A stretch of 12,759 nt of DNA from Chryseobacterium sp. (GTDB taxonomy: Bacteria > Bacteroidota > Bacteroidia > Flavobacteriales > Weeksellaceae). The DNA is taken from assembly GCA_017989575.1 (NCBI GenBank), contig JAGNPP010000046.1, positions 1 through 12,759 of the forward strand, read 5' to 3'. The translations under genes and the position numbers were made by a program. The notes below the pieces were generated by a model, which searched no databases, was not told where the DNA came from, and saw only the letters and a list, made by a program, of their open reading frames with translations. Of this stretch, positions 5,382 through 12,493 are shown one piece after another (position 1 is the stretch's first letter; every line of letters begins with the position of its first letter).

Positions 5382-5659
5382 TTTGGACAAAGAACTCCAT
5401 TAAAGAAAGAACAAAAATATATGATTACTGGAACAATAGAAATAAATCAAAAGAATTTAGCAAAAAATTGCATCGTTTGTTTATAAAATCTTTGCAACCG
5501 CTGAAAACCAATCCAGAACTTGGTGTTTTGAATAATGAATTAGATTTTAGATATTTAATTGTTAGACATCATTTGATTTTTTACAATTTTAATCATACTG
5601 AAATTATTGTTCTAAAAGTTTGGGAAGCACATCAAAATCCTGACAACTTAAAGCTTTAA
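5363..5659 (+). CDS. RelE/ParE family toxin
   Basis: A 98-residue basic protein of the RelE/ParE superfamily. Typical elements are the N-terminal strand IIWTKNSIKERTKIYDYWNNRN, the helical hairpin KEFSKKLHRLF...LKTNPELG (31-54), the strand pair FRYLIVRHHLIFYNF (62-76) and the C-terminal EIIVLKVWEAHQNPDNL. R63 and R68, H69/H70 and the HQNP turn occupy places where active-site or binding residues lie in relatives (the common form is R-Q-N-P). RelE members cleave mRNA on ribosomes and ParE members inhibit gyrase; sequence alone does not decide which this one does. The ATG lies inside the antitoxin gene. lpxB begins 40 bases further on and may receive transcription from this operon. Confidence 0.86.
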   Translation: MAKRKIIWTKNSIKERTKIYDYWNNRNKSKEFSKKLHRLFIKSLQPLKTNPELGVLNNELDFRYLIVRHHLIFYNFNHTEIIVLKVWEAHQNPDNLKL

Positions 5660-5699
5660 AATAAATTTTACTTTTTATTAAATATCTAAAATCTACCCC

Positions 5700-6806
5700 T
5701 TGAAATATTACATTATTGCAGGCGAGGCTTCCGGCGATTTGCACGCTTCCAACCTGATGAAGGCCATCAAACTAAAAGACCCAAAAGCAGATTTCCGATT
5801 TTGGGGTGGCGATTTGATGCAAAAGCAAGGCGGAACTATGGTAAAACATTACCGAGACCTTGCGTTTATGGGTTTTCTGGAAGTGGTTCAAAATCTTGGA
5901 ACTATTCTCAATAATATCAAAATTTGCAAAAAAGACATCAAGGAATACAAACCAGATATGTTGATTTTGGTGGATTATCCAGGATTCAATTTGAGGATTG
6001 CGAAGTTTGCTAAAGATTTGGGAATCAAAGTGGTTTATTATATTTCTCCACAACTTTGGGCTTGGAAGGAAGGTCGCGTGGAAACCATCAGGAAATATGT
6101 GGATGAGATGCTCGTGATTCTCCCATTCGAAAAGGATTTTTACAAGAAACACGACATAGAAACACACTTCGTAGGTCATCCATTGCTTGATGCGATTGAA
6201 GGCTTGCAACCAGGTGATATTCAAAAATTTAAATTAGAAAATAATCTGAACGAAAAAGAAATCATCGCGCTTTTGCCTGGTTCGCGGAAACAAGAAGTCA
6301 CAAAAATGCTGGAATTGATGTTGTCTGTAAGGAGTCATTTCACTGATTATCAGTTCGTCATAGCTGGTGCGCCGAGCTTGGAGAAAGATTTCTACGAGCA
6401 GTTTGTGGATGATGATGTTCATTTCGTATCTAATAAAACTTACGATTTGTTGAGATGTTCCAAAGGCGCTCTGGTAACGTCTGGAACGGCTACTTTGGAA
6501 ACGGCTTTGCTTAATATTCCGGAAGTCGTTTGCTATCGAGGAAGCCGAATTTCCTACGAAATTGGAAAACGATTGATTAAAAATATCAAATACATTTCGC
6601 TCGTTAATTTAATTATGGACAAAGAAGTTGTCGCGGAATTGATTCAAAATGAATTGAATACGGATAACTTAGTCAAAGAACTAAATAAAATTCTCAACAC
6701 AAAAAAACGTGAACAAGTTCTCAATGATTACGAAATTTTACGTTCAAAATTAGGCGGAAGTGGCGCAAGTTATAATGCTTCCGAAATCATCGTAAACTTG
6801 AAATAA
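5700..6806 (+). CDS. lpxB: Lipid-A-disaccharide synthase
   Basis: LpxB (glycosyltransferase family 19, GT-B fold) joins UDP-diacylglucosamine and lipid X to make the lipid A disaccharide at the inner face of the inner membrane. The 368-residue protein has the family signatures GEASGD (8-13), YISPQLWAWKEGR (114-126), GHPL (159-162), LLPGSR (191-196) and SGTATLE (261-267), at near-normal length. The start is TTG (MKYYIIAGEASGD). A stop lies in frame seven codons upstream (5679-5681) with no ATG or GTG between, and the next ATG (residue 20) would remove the GEASGD motif. The stop overlaps the next gene's ATG by one base (TAATG), implying coupled translation. No promoter box is seen in the 40 bases upstream. 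Confidence 0.97.
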   Translation: MKYYIIAGEASGDLHASNLMKAIKLKDPKADFRFWGGDLMQKQGGTMVKHYRDLAFMGFLEVVQNLGTILNNIKICKKDIKEYKPDMLILVDYPGFNLRIAKFAKDLGIKVVYYISPQLWAWKEGRVETIRKYVDEMLVILPFEKDFYKKHDIETHFVGHPLLDAIEGLQPGDIQKFKLENNLNEKEIIALLPGSRKQEVTKMLELMLSVRSHFTDYQFVIAGAPSLEKDFYEQFVDDDVHFVSNKTYDLLRCSKGALVTSGTATLETALLNIPEVVCYRGSRISYEIGKRLIKNIKYISLVNLIMDKEVVAELIQNELNTDNLVKELNKILNTKKREQVLNDYEILRSKLGGSGASYNASEIIVNLK

Positions 6807-7264
6807 TGGATAAAATCGAAATACAACTTCAAAAGGTAGAATCACTTTTGTCTAAAATTGACTTGATAAATGAAAAAGTTTCCAAAGCTTCTGTTGGTTG
6901 GCATCTCGAACATTTGTTGTTGATTCTTAACAGCAGTTTGAAAGGTTTGACAATAACAAATCCGCAAGATTACAATCCGAAATTTAGTTTGAAAAAATTT
7001 GTTTTCCTCAATTTTGGAATGATTCCGAGAGGAAAGATACGAGCGCCAAAACAATTCATTCCCTTAGAAATTCCGACTCAGGAAAGTATTTTGAAACTTA
7101 TTAATTTGGCAAAAACAAGATTGGAAGCGGTGAAAAATCTTCCTGAAAAATCATTTATTACGCATCCTTTTTTAGGCGATTTTGATAAGAAAACAACCTT
7201 GCGATTTTTGTGGCTTCACAGCAATCACCATTTGAAAATTGTGGAGGATATTTTGAAAAATTAA
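6806..7264 (+). CDS. DUF1569/DinB-like protein
   Basis: A 152-residue protein that I place in the DinB/YfiT-like four-helix superfamily, DUF1569 branch. The clues are SVGWHLEHLLLILNSSLKGL near the start and LRFLWLHSNHHLKIVEDIL at the end. His33 or His36, His138 and His142 are candidates for the metal-binding histidine triad of this fold. Members include thiol-dependent transferases and many uncharacterised proteins, so I give no reaction. The start codon overlaps the lpxB stop by one base, so it is probably translated with lpxB. Any role in lipid A or envelope metabolism is only suggested by this coupling. Confidence 0.77.
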   Translation: MDKIEIQLQKVESLLSKIDLINEKVSKASVGWHLEHLLLILNSSLKGLTITNPQDYNPKFSLKKFVFLNFGMIPRGKIRAPKQFIPLEIPTQESILKLINLAKTRLEAVKNLPEKSFITHPFLGDFDKKTTLRFLWLHSNHHLKIVEDILKN

Positions 7265-7307
7265 TTTGTTTTGAATTAATTCTTGCAGATTTTGCTGATG
7301 AAGAGGA

Positions 7308-7340
7308 TTTTTATAAATTTAATTTGTAGATTTATAAAAA
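7308..7340. promoter_or_regulatory. Inverted repeat upstream of comEC
   Basis: TTTTTATAAAT (7308-7318) and ATTTATAAAAA (7330-7340) are exact 11-bp inverted repeats with an 11-base spacer, 12 bases before the comEC ATG. It could be a regulator site or a weak hairpin. The arms are entirely A/T, so the evidence is modest. Confidence 0.35.
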
Positions 7341-7352
7341 CACAAATCAAAG

Positions 7353-9146
7353 ATGGACAAACAACCTTTGCTCATTTTAGTAATCTGTCTCATACTTGGA
7401 ATTCTCGTTCAGGAGTACCTGATTATGAGTCAGGGGCTCATTTTTCTTCTACTTTTAATTTCTGGTATTTCATTAATTTCAATTCTCATCAAATCTCCAT
7501 TTTTCCAGAAAGTAAAATATTATTTTTTAGGATTTTTCTTTTTCTCAATAGGGATTTTTCTGCATTTTCAAAATTCTGATAAACCGGATATTCCAGCTTT
7601 TCAAACAAAAGAAAATATTGTTTTTCAACTCAGCAAAAAACTGAATTCGAATGAAAAGAACAGAAGATATTTTGTTGAAATCTTAGCAATTCCTTCAAGG
7701 GAAATAAAAGATTTTTCGCCAATCAAAACAGTTCTCAGCATTCCGAAAGAACAAGAATTATTAGACTTTGAACATTTTTATGATGCGGAAGTTTACATTC
7801 ACCGGCCGGAAGAAATTAATAATAATTTTCAATTTGATTATAAAAAATATCTCGCAAGACAGGAGGTTTATCTGCAAGCCTACCTGCCAAATGAAATTCT
7901 AAAAACTCCAAAAACCGAAGTTTCTTTTTCTGATGAAATTCGACAAAAGCGTCTTGAGATTCTCAATAAAATCAATCAAACGCCACTTTCTCCAAAGATT
8001 CAAGAGTTTTTGAAAGGCATTATTTTGTCGGACAGAACTGAGATGGATTCCGAAACCGTCCAAGATTTTAATCAAACCGGACTGACGCATTTGTTGGCAA
8101 TTTCCGGTTCGCATATGGTCATCATTTTCTGGATGACTTTGTTTGTTTTTAACCAAATCATCCCAGTCAAGTTTCGGAAGCTTTCAATTATTTTGAGCCT
8201 TGTTTTGATTTGGGCTTTTGCCATTTTTATTGATTACGGAAGTTCTGTGATGCGGAGTTGTCTGATGATTTCCTGTTATTACGTGATGGTTTTGTTGCAA
8301 CGGAAATCAGATTTGTTGCATTCTTTGGCGCTGTCGGCGTTCATCCTTTTGATTGTGGATTCCAATCAGTTTTTTGATGTTGGATTTCAATTGAGTTACG
8401 TTGCGGTTTTGGGGATTTGGTGGCTGTCAGAACCGATTAAGAAGCTCTTTCGAAAACCAAAATATTGGCTGGAAGATTTTCTTTACAGCATCACGGCGAT
8501 GACTTTTTCTGCACAGATTGCGACTTTGCCATTGGCGATTTATTATTTTCATCAGTTTTCCTTCGTTTCGATTTTTGCGAATTTGCTTATCATTCCGCTT
8601 TCGGAGATTATCATTATTTCGTCTTTGTTTATGGTGATTGCGATAGCTTTTGGGATGAAATTTCTTTTCTTCTATCAAATTTTTGATGCCTTTATTCTTT
8701 ATGTTTTAAAAGTCATTCATTGGCTTTCCGGCTTCGAAGCGTTGATGAATAAGAATCTTTCCTTAGGTTTATTAGAATTAAGTGCTTTGTTTTTGATGAT
8801 TTATTTCTTGAAATATGTTATCAAAGATGTTTTTAATCTTAACTACATATTTCGTTTCAGCTTTTGTCTTCTCTTGTTTTTCGGATTGAGAATTGGTTTT
8901 AATTTTTATAATCTTGAGAAGGCCGAAGTTCTGGTTCATCATTTTTATAAAGACAAAATCATCAGTATCAAAAATAAGGACAAAGTTGATTTTTGGATCC
9001 ATGAAAACAGAAATGAGAAAAAAATCATAGATTTTCTGGTAGATCCTTACCTTATTTCCAGACGCGTTGACGAGTGTGATGTCAATTATTATTCTGAAGA
9101 ATCAAAGGCTTTTGTGTATGAAGGAAAACACTATAAATTGAAATAA
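7353..9146 (+). CDS. comEC: ComEC/Rec2 DNA-uptake channel without beta-lactamase domain
   Basis: ComEC forms the inner-membrane channel through which single-stranded DNA enters during natural transformation. The 597-residue protein has an N-terminal DUF4131 region (two or three membrane segments, then a soluble OB-like part to about 190), followed by the Competence domain. Its signature GLTHLLAISGSHMVIIFWM lies at about 243-261, with several further membrane helices up to about 520. The C-terminal 70-80 residues are soluble and lack the HxHxDH motif of the metallo-beta-lactamase-like domain that many ComEC proteins carry. The gene is intact, so this is probably the short form common in Bacteroidota rather than a truncation. 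Nuclease activity would then have to come from another protein. It follows the DUF1569 gene by 88 bases. Confidence 0.93.
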   Translation: MDKQPLLILVICLILGILVQEYLIMSQGLIFLLLLISGISLISILIKSPFFQKVKYYFLGFFFFSIGIFLHFQNSDKPDIPAFQTKENIVFQLSKKLNSNEKNRRYFVEILAIPSREIKDFSPIKTVLSIPKEQELLDFEHFYDAEVYIHRPEEINNNFQFDYKKYLARQEVYLQAYLPNEILKTPKTEVSFSDEIRQKRLEILNKINQTPLSPKIQEFLKGIILSDRTEMDSETVQDFNQTGLTHLLAISGSHMVIIFWMTLFVFNQIIPVKFRKLSIILSLVLIWAFAIFIDYGSSVMRSCLMISCYYVMVLLQRKSDLLHSLALSAFILLIVDSNQFFDVGFQLSYVAVLGIWWLSEPIKKLFRKPKYWLEDFLYSITAMTFSAQIATLPLAIYYFHQFSFVSIFANLLIIPLSEIIIISSLFMVIAIAFGMKFLFFYQIFDAFILYVLKVIHWLSGFEALMNKNLSLGLLELSALFLMIYFLKYVIKDVFNLNYIFRFSFCLLLFFGLRIGFNFYNLEKAEVLVHHFYKDKIISIKNKDKVDFWIHENRNEKKIIDFLVDPYLISRRVDECDVNYYSEESKAFVYEGKHYKLK

Positions 9147-9169
9147 TTATAGTTTTTATAAATAAAGTT

Positions 9170-9200
9170 TTGTGTTTTTAATAAGAATTATGTATTTTTA
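9170..9200 (+). promoter_or_regulatory. Probable promoter of the NfeD-flotillin operon
   Basis: TTG (9170-9172) and TATTTTTA (9193-9200) lie 20 bases apart and match the -33/-7 pattern with one mismatch at the final position of the -7 box. The first ATG follows at 9217. This suggests that the pair is transcribed separately from comEC. Confidence 0.4.
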
Positions 9201-9216
9201 AGCAAAACAAAAAACT

Positions 9217-9783
9217 ATGATGGATTTCTTCGTTGGGATGAGCACTTTGCAGCAATCCTTTTGGTGGGTGGCAATCATCGCCAGTCTTATTTTTCTTATT
9301 CAACTTATTTTTACCATTATCGGGACAGATTTGTCTGATGGACTGGGTGCAGATTTCGATGGTGATTTGGATGCCGTTCACGGTCCTTTTCAATTGTTTT
9401 CTTTTCGGAATTTGATTAATTTTTTAATGGGATTTGGCTGGACTGGCGTCGCATTTTATCACAGTTTTCAAAACCAAATGTTCCTGGTGATACTAGCGGC
9501 AATTGTTGGAAGTCTTTTCGTAGTCGTTTTCTTTCTGGTCATCAAGCAAATCACGAAATTGACGGAAGACAACACTTTCAATATCGATAAATTGGTTGGG
9601 AAAACCGCCGAAGTCTATCTCAGAATTCCCGAAGCAAAATCGGGGAAGGGTAAAATACAAGTTTCACTAAACGGCACAAACCACGAATTATTGGCTGTTA
9701 CAGAAACCGAAGAAATTCCATCTGGAACTATGGTGAAAATTATTCGTATCGAAGAAAAAATACTAATTGTTGAAAAAATTTAA
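9217..9783 (+). CDS. NfeD-like membrane protein, flotillin partner (YuaF type)
   Basis: A 188-residue protein with about three membrane helices (about 14-36, 62-82 and 87-111) and a cytoplasmic C-terminal domain (about 119-188, LVGKTAEVYLRIPEAKSGKG...SGTMVKIIRIEEKILIVEK) that reads as the small OB-fold beta barrel of NfeD proteins. Between the first helices is an Asp-rich loop (GADFDGDLDAVHG). In length and layout it resembles Bacillus YuaF, which is encoded before flotillin FloT and acts with it in membrane microdomains and the response to cell-wall and membrane stress. The flotillin gene here starts 9 bases after the stop, supporting that role. It has no ClpP-like protease domain, so it is the short NfeD type. 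Start at 9217 or the adjacent ATG at 9220. Confidence 0.87.
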   Translation: MMDFFVGMSTLQQSFWWVAIIASLIFLIQLIFTIIGTDLSDGLGADFDGDLDAVHGPFQLFSFRNLINFLMGFGWTGVAFYHSFQNQMFLVILAAIVGSLFVVVFFLVIKQITKLTEDNTFNIDKLVGKTAEVYLRIPEAKSGKGKIQVSLNGTNHELLAVTETEEIPSGTMVKIIRIEEKILIVEKI

Positions 9784-9792
9784 TAACACTAT

Positions 9793-11349
9793 ATGGAAAT
9801 GATTAACGGAAGTTTTATTCTGATTCTAGTCGGAGTATTCGTATTATTTGTAACATTCTTGGCGCTGATCTCGCGCTACAAACGTTGTCCGTCTGACAAG
9901 ATTTTGGTAATCTATGGGAAAACTGGAGGCAGTTCTGCCAAATGTATTCACGGTGGTGGTGCGTTTGTTTGGCCTGTGATTCAGGATTTCGCTTACTTGG
10001 ATTTGAAACCGATTTCTATCGAAGCCAATTTGACCAACGCACTTTCCCGTCAAAACATTCGTGTGGATGTACCTTGTAGATTTACCATTGCGATTTCTAC
10101 AGAGCCAGACACGATGGGAAATGCAGCAGAACGTCTTTTGGGTCTTTCGCAAGAGCAGATTCAAGAACTTTCTAAGGATATTTTGTTTGGTCAGCTTCGT
10201 TTGGTAATCGCAACGATGACGATTGAAGAGATCAACACAGACAGAGATAAATTCTTGGATAATATCTCCAAAAACGTTGATACAGAATTGAAGAAAATTG
10301 GTCTGAAATTAATCAATGTCAACGTAACCGATATCCGTGATGAGTCAGGTTATATCGAAGCTTTGGGTAAGGAAGCTGCAGCAAAAGCGATTAACGAAGC
10401 CATCATTTCTGTGGCAGAACAAACCAAAATCGGGGAAACCGGAAAGGCTGTTGCCGACAGAGAAAAAGACACGCAAATTGCAGAAACACAGAGAGATCGC
10501 GATGTGAAAATTGCGATTACCAACAAGGATCGAGAGGTCAGTATTGCATCCGCAGGGAAAGATGAAGCGATTGGTAAAGCAGAAGCGGAAAAAGAATCCA
10601 GAATTGCAACGTCCGAAGCCAACTCACTAGCTGTAAAAGGTGAGAATGAGGCCAAAATTACCATCGCTAATTCCGATGCAGAAAGAAGAGAAAAAGAAGC
10701 AGAAGCGTTAAGAATTGCAACCGCAGCCGAGAAAGTTCAGGCGGCTAAAGCTTTGGAAGAGTCTTATCTTGCCGAGCAAAAAGCGGAAACTGCCAGAGCA
10801 GAAAGAGAACGTTCTACGCAACAGGCAAACATCGTGGTTCCGGCAGAAATTGCCAAGCAAAAAGCCATCATCGATGCACAGGCTGAAGCTGAGAAAATTA
10901 GACTTCAGGCAAAAGGAGAAGCCGACGCTATCTTTGCTAAAATGGAAGCCGAAGCAAAAGGTCTTTATGAAATCCTGACCAAACAAGCTGAAGGTTATGA
11001 CCAAATTGTGAAAGCTGCAGGAGGCGATACCAACAGCGCCTTCCAGTTATTATTAATAGAGAAACTTCCGGAATTGGTGAAAACCCAAGTGGAAGCGGTG
11101 AAGAATATTAAGATCGATAAAGTAACCGTTTGGGACAGCGGAAACAATCCTGACGGCAATACCTCAACGGCAAATTTCGTTTCTGGAATGATGAAAACCG
11201 TTCCGCCATTGAATGATTTGTTCAATATGGCTGGACTTGATTTACCTTCTTATCTGAAAGGTAAAGATGAAAAACAAATTGTCGAAGTAAAAGAAGTCAA
11301 AAAAACCGAAACGCCACCGAAAGCGGATGATGGCGCGGGGCATTCTTAA
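9793..11349 (+). CDS. Flotillin family protein (SPFH domain)
   Basis: Flotillins form large oligomers on the inner membrane and organise microdomains. The 518-residue protein has one N-terminal membrane segment (about 7-26), an SPFH/Band 7 domain (about 30-200: VPCRFTIAIS, LFGQLRLVIATMTIEEINTD, INVNVTDIRDESGYIEALG), and a long Ala/Glu/Lys-rich coiled coil (about 203-400). The C-terminal part contains SAFQLLLIEKLPELV and MKTVPPLNDLFNMAGLDLP, which I recognise from the FloT/YqiK group. Residues 221-275 show clear 11-residue periodicity (see 10453-10617). The last 30 residues are charged and probably disordered. It forms an operon with the NfeD-like gene 9 bases upstream, as in Bacillus yuaFG. 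Cytoplasmic side with membrane anchoring is inferred from the family. Confidence 0.93.
   Translation: MEMINGSFILILVGVFVLFVTFLALISRYKRCPSDKILVIYGKTGGSSAKCIHGGGAFVWPVIQDFAYLDLKPISIEANLTNALSRQNIRVDVPCRFTIAISTEPDTMGNAAERLLGLSQEQIQELSKDILFGQLRLVIATMTIEEINTDRDKFLDNISKNVDTELKKIGLKLINVNVTDIRDESGYIEALGKEAAAKAINEAIISVAEQTKIGETGKAVADREKDTQIAETQRDRDVKIAITNKDREVSIASAGKDEAIGKAEAEKESRIATSEANSLAVKGENEAKITIANSDAERREKEAEALRIATAAEKVQAAKALEESYLAEQKAETARAERERSTQQANIVVPAEIAKQKAIIDAQAEAEKIRLQAKGEADAIFAKMEAEAKGLYEILTKQAEGYDQIVKAAGGDTNSAFQLLLIEKLPELVKTQVEAVKNIKIDKVTVWDSGNNPDGNTSTANFVSGMMKTVPPLNDLFNMAGLDLPSYLKGKDEKQIVEVKEVKKTETPPKADDGAGHS
10453..10617 (+). repeat. Codons for five hendecad (11-residue) repeats in flotillin
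   Basis: Residues 221-275 split evenly into ADREKDTQIAE, TQRDRDVKIAI, TNKDREVSIAS, AGKDEAIGKAE and AEKESRIATSE. Charged residues recur at positions 3-6 and small or aliphatic residues at 1, 7 and 9-10. An 11-residue repeat predicts a helix with near-straight or slightly right-handed packing, suited to a multi-subunit helical cage wall. Confidence 0.72.
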
Positions 11350-11358
11350 GCAATGATT

Positions 11359-11389
11359 GATAATTGATTATTAATAAATGATAATTGAT
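11359..11389. repeat. Two direct copies of GATAATTGAT
   Basis: Exact 10-base copies at 11359-11368 and 11380-11389 begin 21 bases apart, about two helical turns, in the 44-base gap between flotillin and the phosphatase gene. This could be a pair of regulator sites or simply AT-rich simple-sequence drift. Confidence 0.4.
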
Positions 11390-11393
11390 ATCA

Positions 11394-11747
11394 ATGGTAA
11401 AAAACATTCTTTTTGTTTGTTCTGCAAATAAGCAAAGGTCCAAAACGGCTGAAGATTATTTTAGCGAAAACTATTCTAATATCAATTTTCAGTCTGCAGG
11501 GACTAATCTGAAACTCTGCCAAAAAGAAGGAACAAATCCTTTGGATAATGTGATGTTGGATAATGCAGACTTGGTTTTCGTAATGGAAAGCAAACACAAA
11601 ACTGACATCAAAGAGATGACAGGCAAACAATATTTGAAGAAAATAATTATTCTAAATATTCCCGATGTTTATAAATATTATGACAAAGAATTGATAGAAA
11701 TTCTCAGTTCGAAAGTCGGGGAATATTTGGAAGATGAATTAATTTAA
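11394..11747 (+). CDS. Low-molecular-weight tyrosine phosphatase-like protein
   Basis: A 117-residue protein with the phosphatase P-loop C-x5-R-S near the N-terminus (ILFVCSANKQRSKTAEDYF; Cys9, Arg15, Ser16), as in low-molecular-weight protein tyrosine phosphatases. It is shorter than classical members (about 150) and agrees better with the compact COG4551-type group. D91 in the segment NIPDVYKYYD, or D97, is a candidate general acid. Start: I prefer the ATG at 11394 (MVKNILFVCS); an in-frame TTG three codons upstream would only add residues unusual for the family. It is followed after 4 bases by a small membrane protein gene, so co-transcription is likely. The substrate is unknown; activity on phosphotyrosine is inferred from the motif. 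Confidence 0.82.
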   Translation: MVKNILFVCSANKQRSKTAEDYFSENYSNINFQSAGTNLKLCQKEGTNPLDNVMLDNADLVFVMESKHKTDIKEMTGKQYLKKIIILNIPDVYKYYDKELIEILSSKVGEYLEDELI

Positions 11748-11751
11748 ATTT

Positions 11752-12033
11752 ATGAAAGACAGGGTTTTAATAGCATCATCAGTTATTTTAGTTTTTATTG
11801 CATTAATGATTGGTAAATATTCTCATAATAGTATGGGCTTTGAAGAAGCGTATTGGCAAATATTACCCATCACAATATGTGGATTAAGTATCTCTTTTAT
11901 GGTTTTTGCATTGTCGAAAGAGAATTCTAAGTCTGCGTTTTATGAAAGTTTAAAATATTCTTTCGGTATAAGTTCATTAATTCTGATTCTCGGATATTCC
12001 GCATTCTGTCTTCAACCATTAATTTTTAATTAA
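11752..12033 (+). CDS. Small membrane protein, three predicted helices
   Basis: A 93-residue hydrophobic protein that I cannot assign to a family. Predicted membrane helices are at about 5-21 (VLIASSVILVFIALMIG), 38-54 (LPITICGLSISFMVFAL) and 69-88 (SFGISSLILILGYSAFCLQP). Short polar loops lie between them, including KYSHNSMGFEEAYWQ (22-36) and SKENSKSAFYESLK (55-68). The ATG lies 4 bases after the phosphatase stop, and its own stop overlaps the next start by one base (TAATG), so all three genes are probably one transcript. I can suggest no function beyond membrane association. Confidence 0.75.
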   Translation: MKDRVLIASSVILVFIALMIGKYSHNSMGFEEAYWQILPITICGLSISFMVFALSKENSKSAFYESLKYSFGISSLILILGYSAFCLQPLIFN

Positions 12034-12416
12034 TGAGAATCTTTTATAAAATATTAGCGTCGCTTTTACTTTTTTCATCAGTTTTTATCACGTTTATGAT
12101 GGGAGCAATTCTTACTATTGAAGGAATAAATATTTTTTCTCCTTATTTAGATACTAAATTTTCTCCACAATATTCTCCAGAAAAATTTGATTTGATAAAG
12201 TTGGGACAATCTGCAAAAGAAGTTGAAACTGTTTTAGGCAAACCATTATATCATCATATTGATTCACTAAATCACAAGTTTGAATATGATTACACAAGTG
12301 ATGGTAAACTAAGGTCAAATAAAAAGAGTGGAGATTTTGCTTGGTATAGGTCTGTTGTATATTTTGATGAAGCAGGAAAAGTTATAGATATTAGCAAACA
12401 TTGGGCTTATGATTAA
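12033..12416 (+). CDS. Membrane-anchored protein with BamE/SmpA-like motif
   Basis: A 127-residue protein with one N-terminal hydrophobic segment (about 5-28, an uncleaved anchor or signal peptide; there is no lipobox cysteine) and a soluble domain of about 90 residues, probably outside the inner membrane. The stretch FDLIKLGQSAKEVETVLGKP (52-71) resembles the I-x-x-G-x-[ST]-x-x-[ED]-V-x-x-x-[LF]-G-x-P motif of the BamE/SmpA/OmlA fold. Two strand-like segments follow: FEYDYTSD and the block ending YRSVVYFDEAGKVIDISKHW. BamE itself is an outer-membrane lipoprotein, so this is a relative of the fold, not BamE. It is translationally coupled to the preceding gene by a one-base overlap. Function unknown. 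Confidence 0.7.
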   Translation: MRIFYKILASLLLFSSVFITFMMGAILTIEGINIFSPYLDTKFSPQYSPEKFDLIKLGQSAKEVETVLGKPLYHHIDSLNHKFEYDYTSDGKLRSNKKSGDFAWYRSVVYFDEAGKVIDISKHWAYD

Positions 12417-12435
12417 ACTTGTTTTGATAAATAAA

Positions 12436-12470
12436 AAACCCTTTCAAAGCTTCAAACTCTGAAAGGGTTT
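12436..12470 (-). terminator. Intrinsic terminator of the flavin monooxygenase gene
   Basis: The arms AAACCCTTTCA (12436-12446) and TGAAAGGGTTT (12460-12470) form a perfect 11-bp stem with a 13-base loop. On the minus strand a run of six T follows the GC-containing stem, so termination is strongest for the leftward gene. It may also stop the plus-strand cluster ending at 12416, where the tail is weaker. Confidence 0.85.
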
Positions 12471-12493
12471 AATTGAAAGTAATAATTGTCTTT

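Noticed and set aside
7283..7579. A 98-codon frame overlapping the start of comEC
   Set aside because: It is on the same strand but in another frame from the well-supported comEC start, and has no family resemblance.
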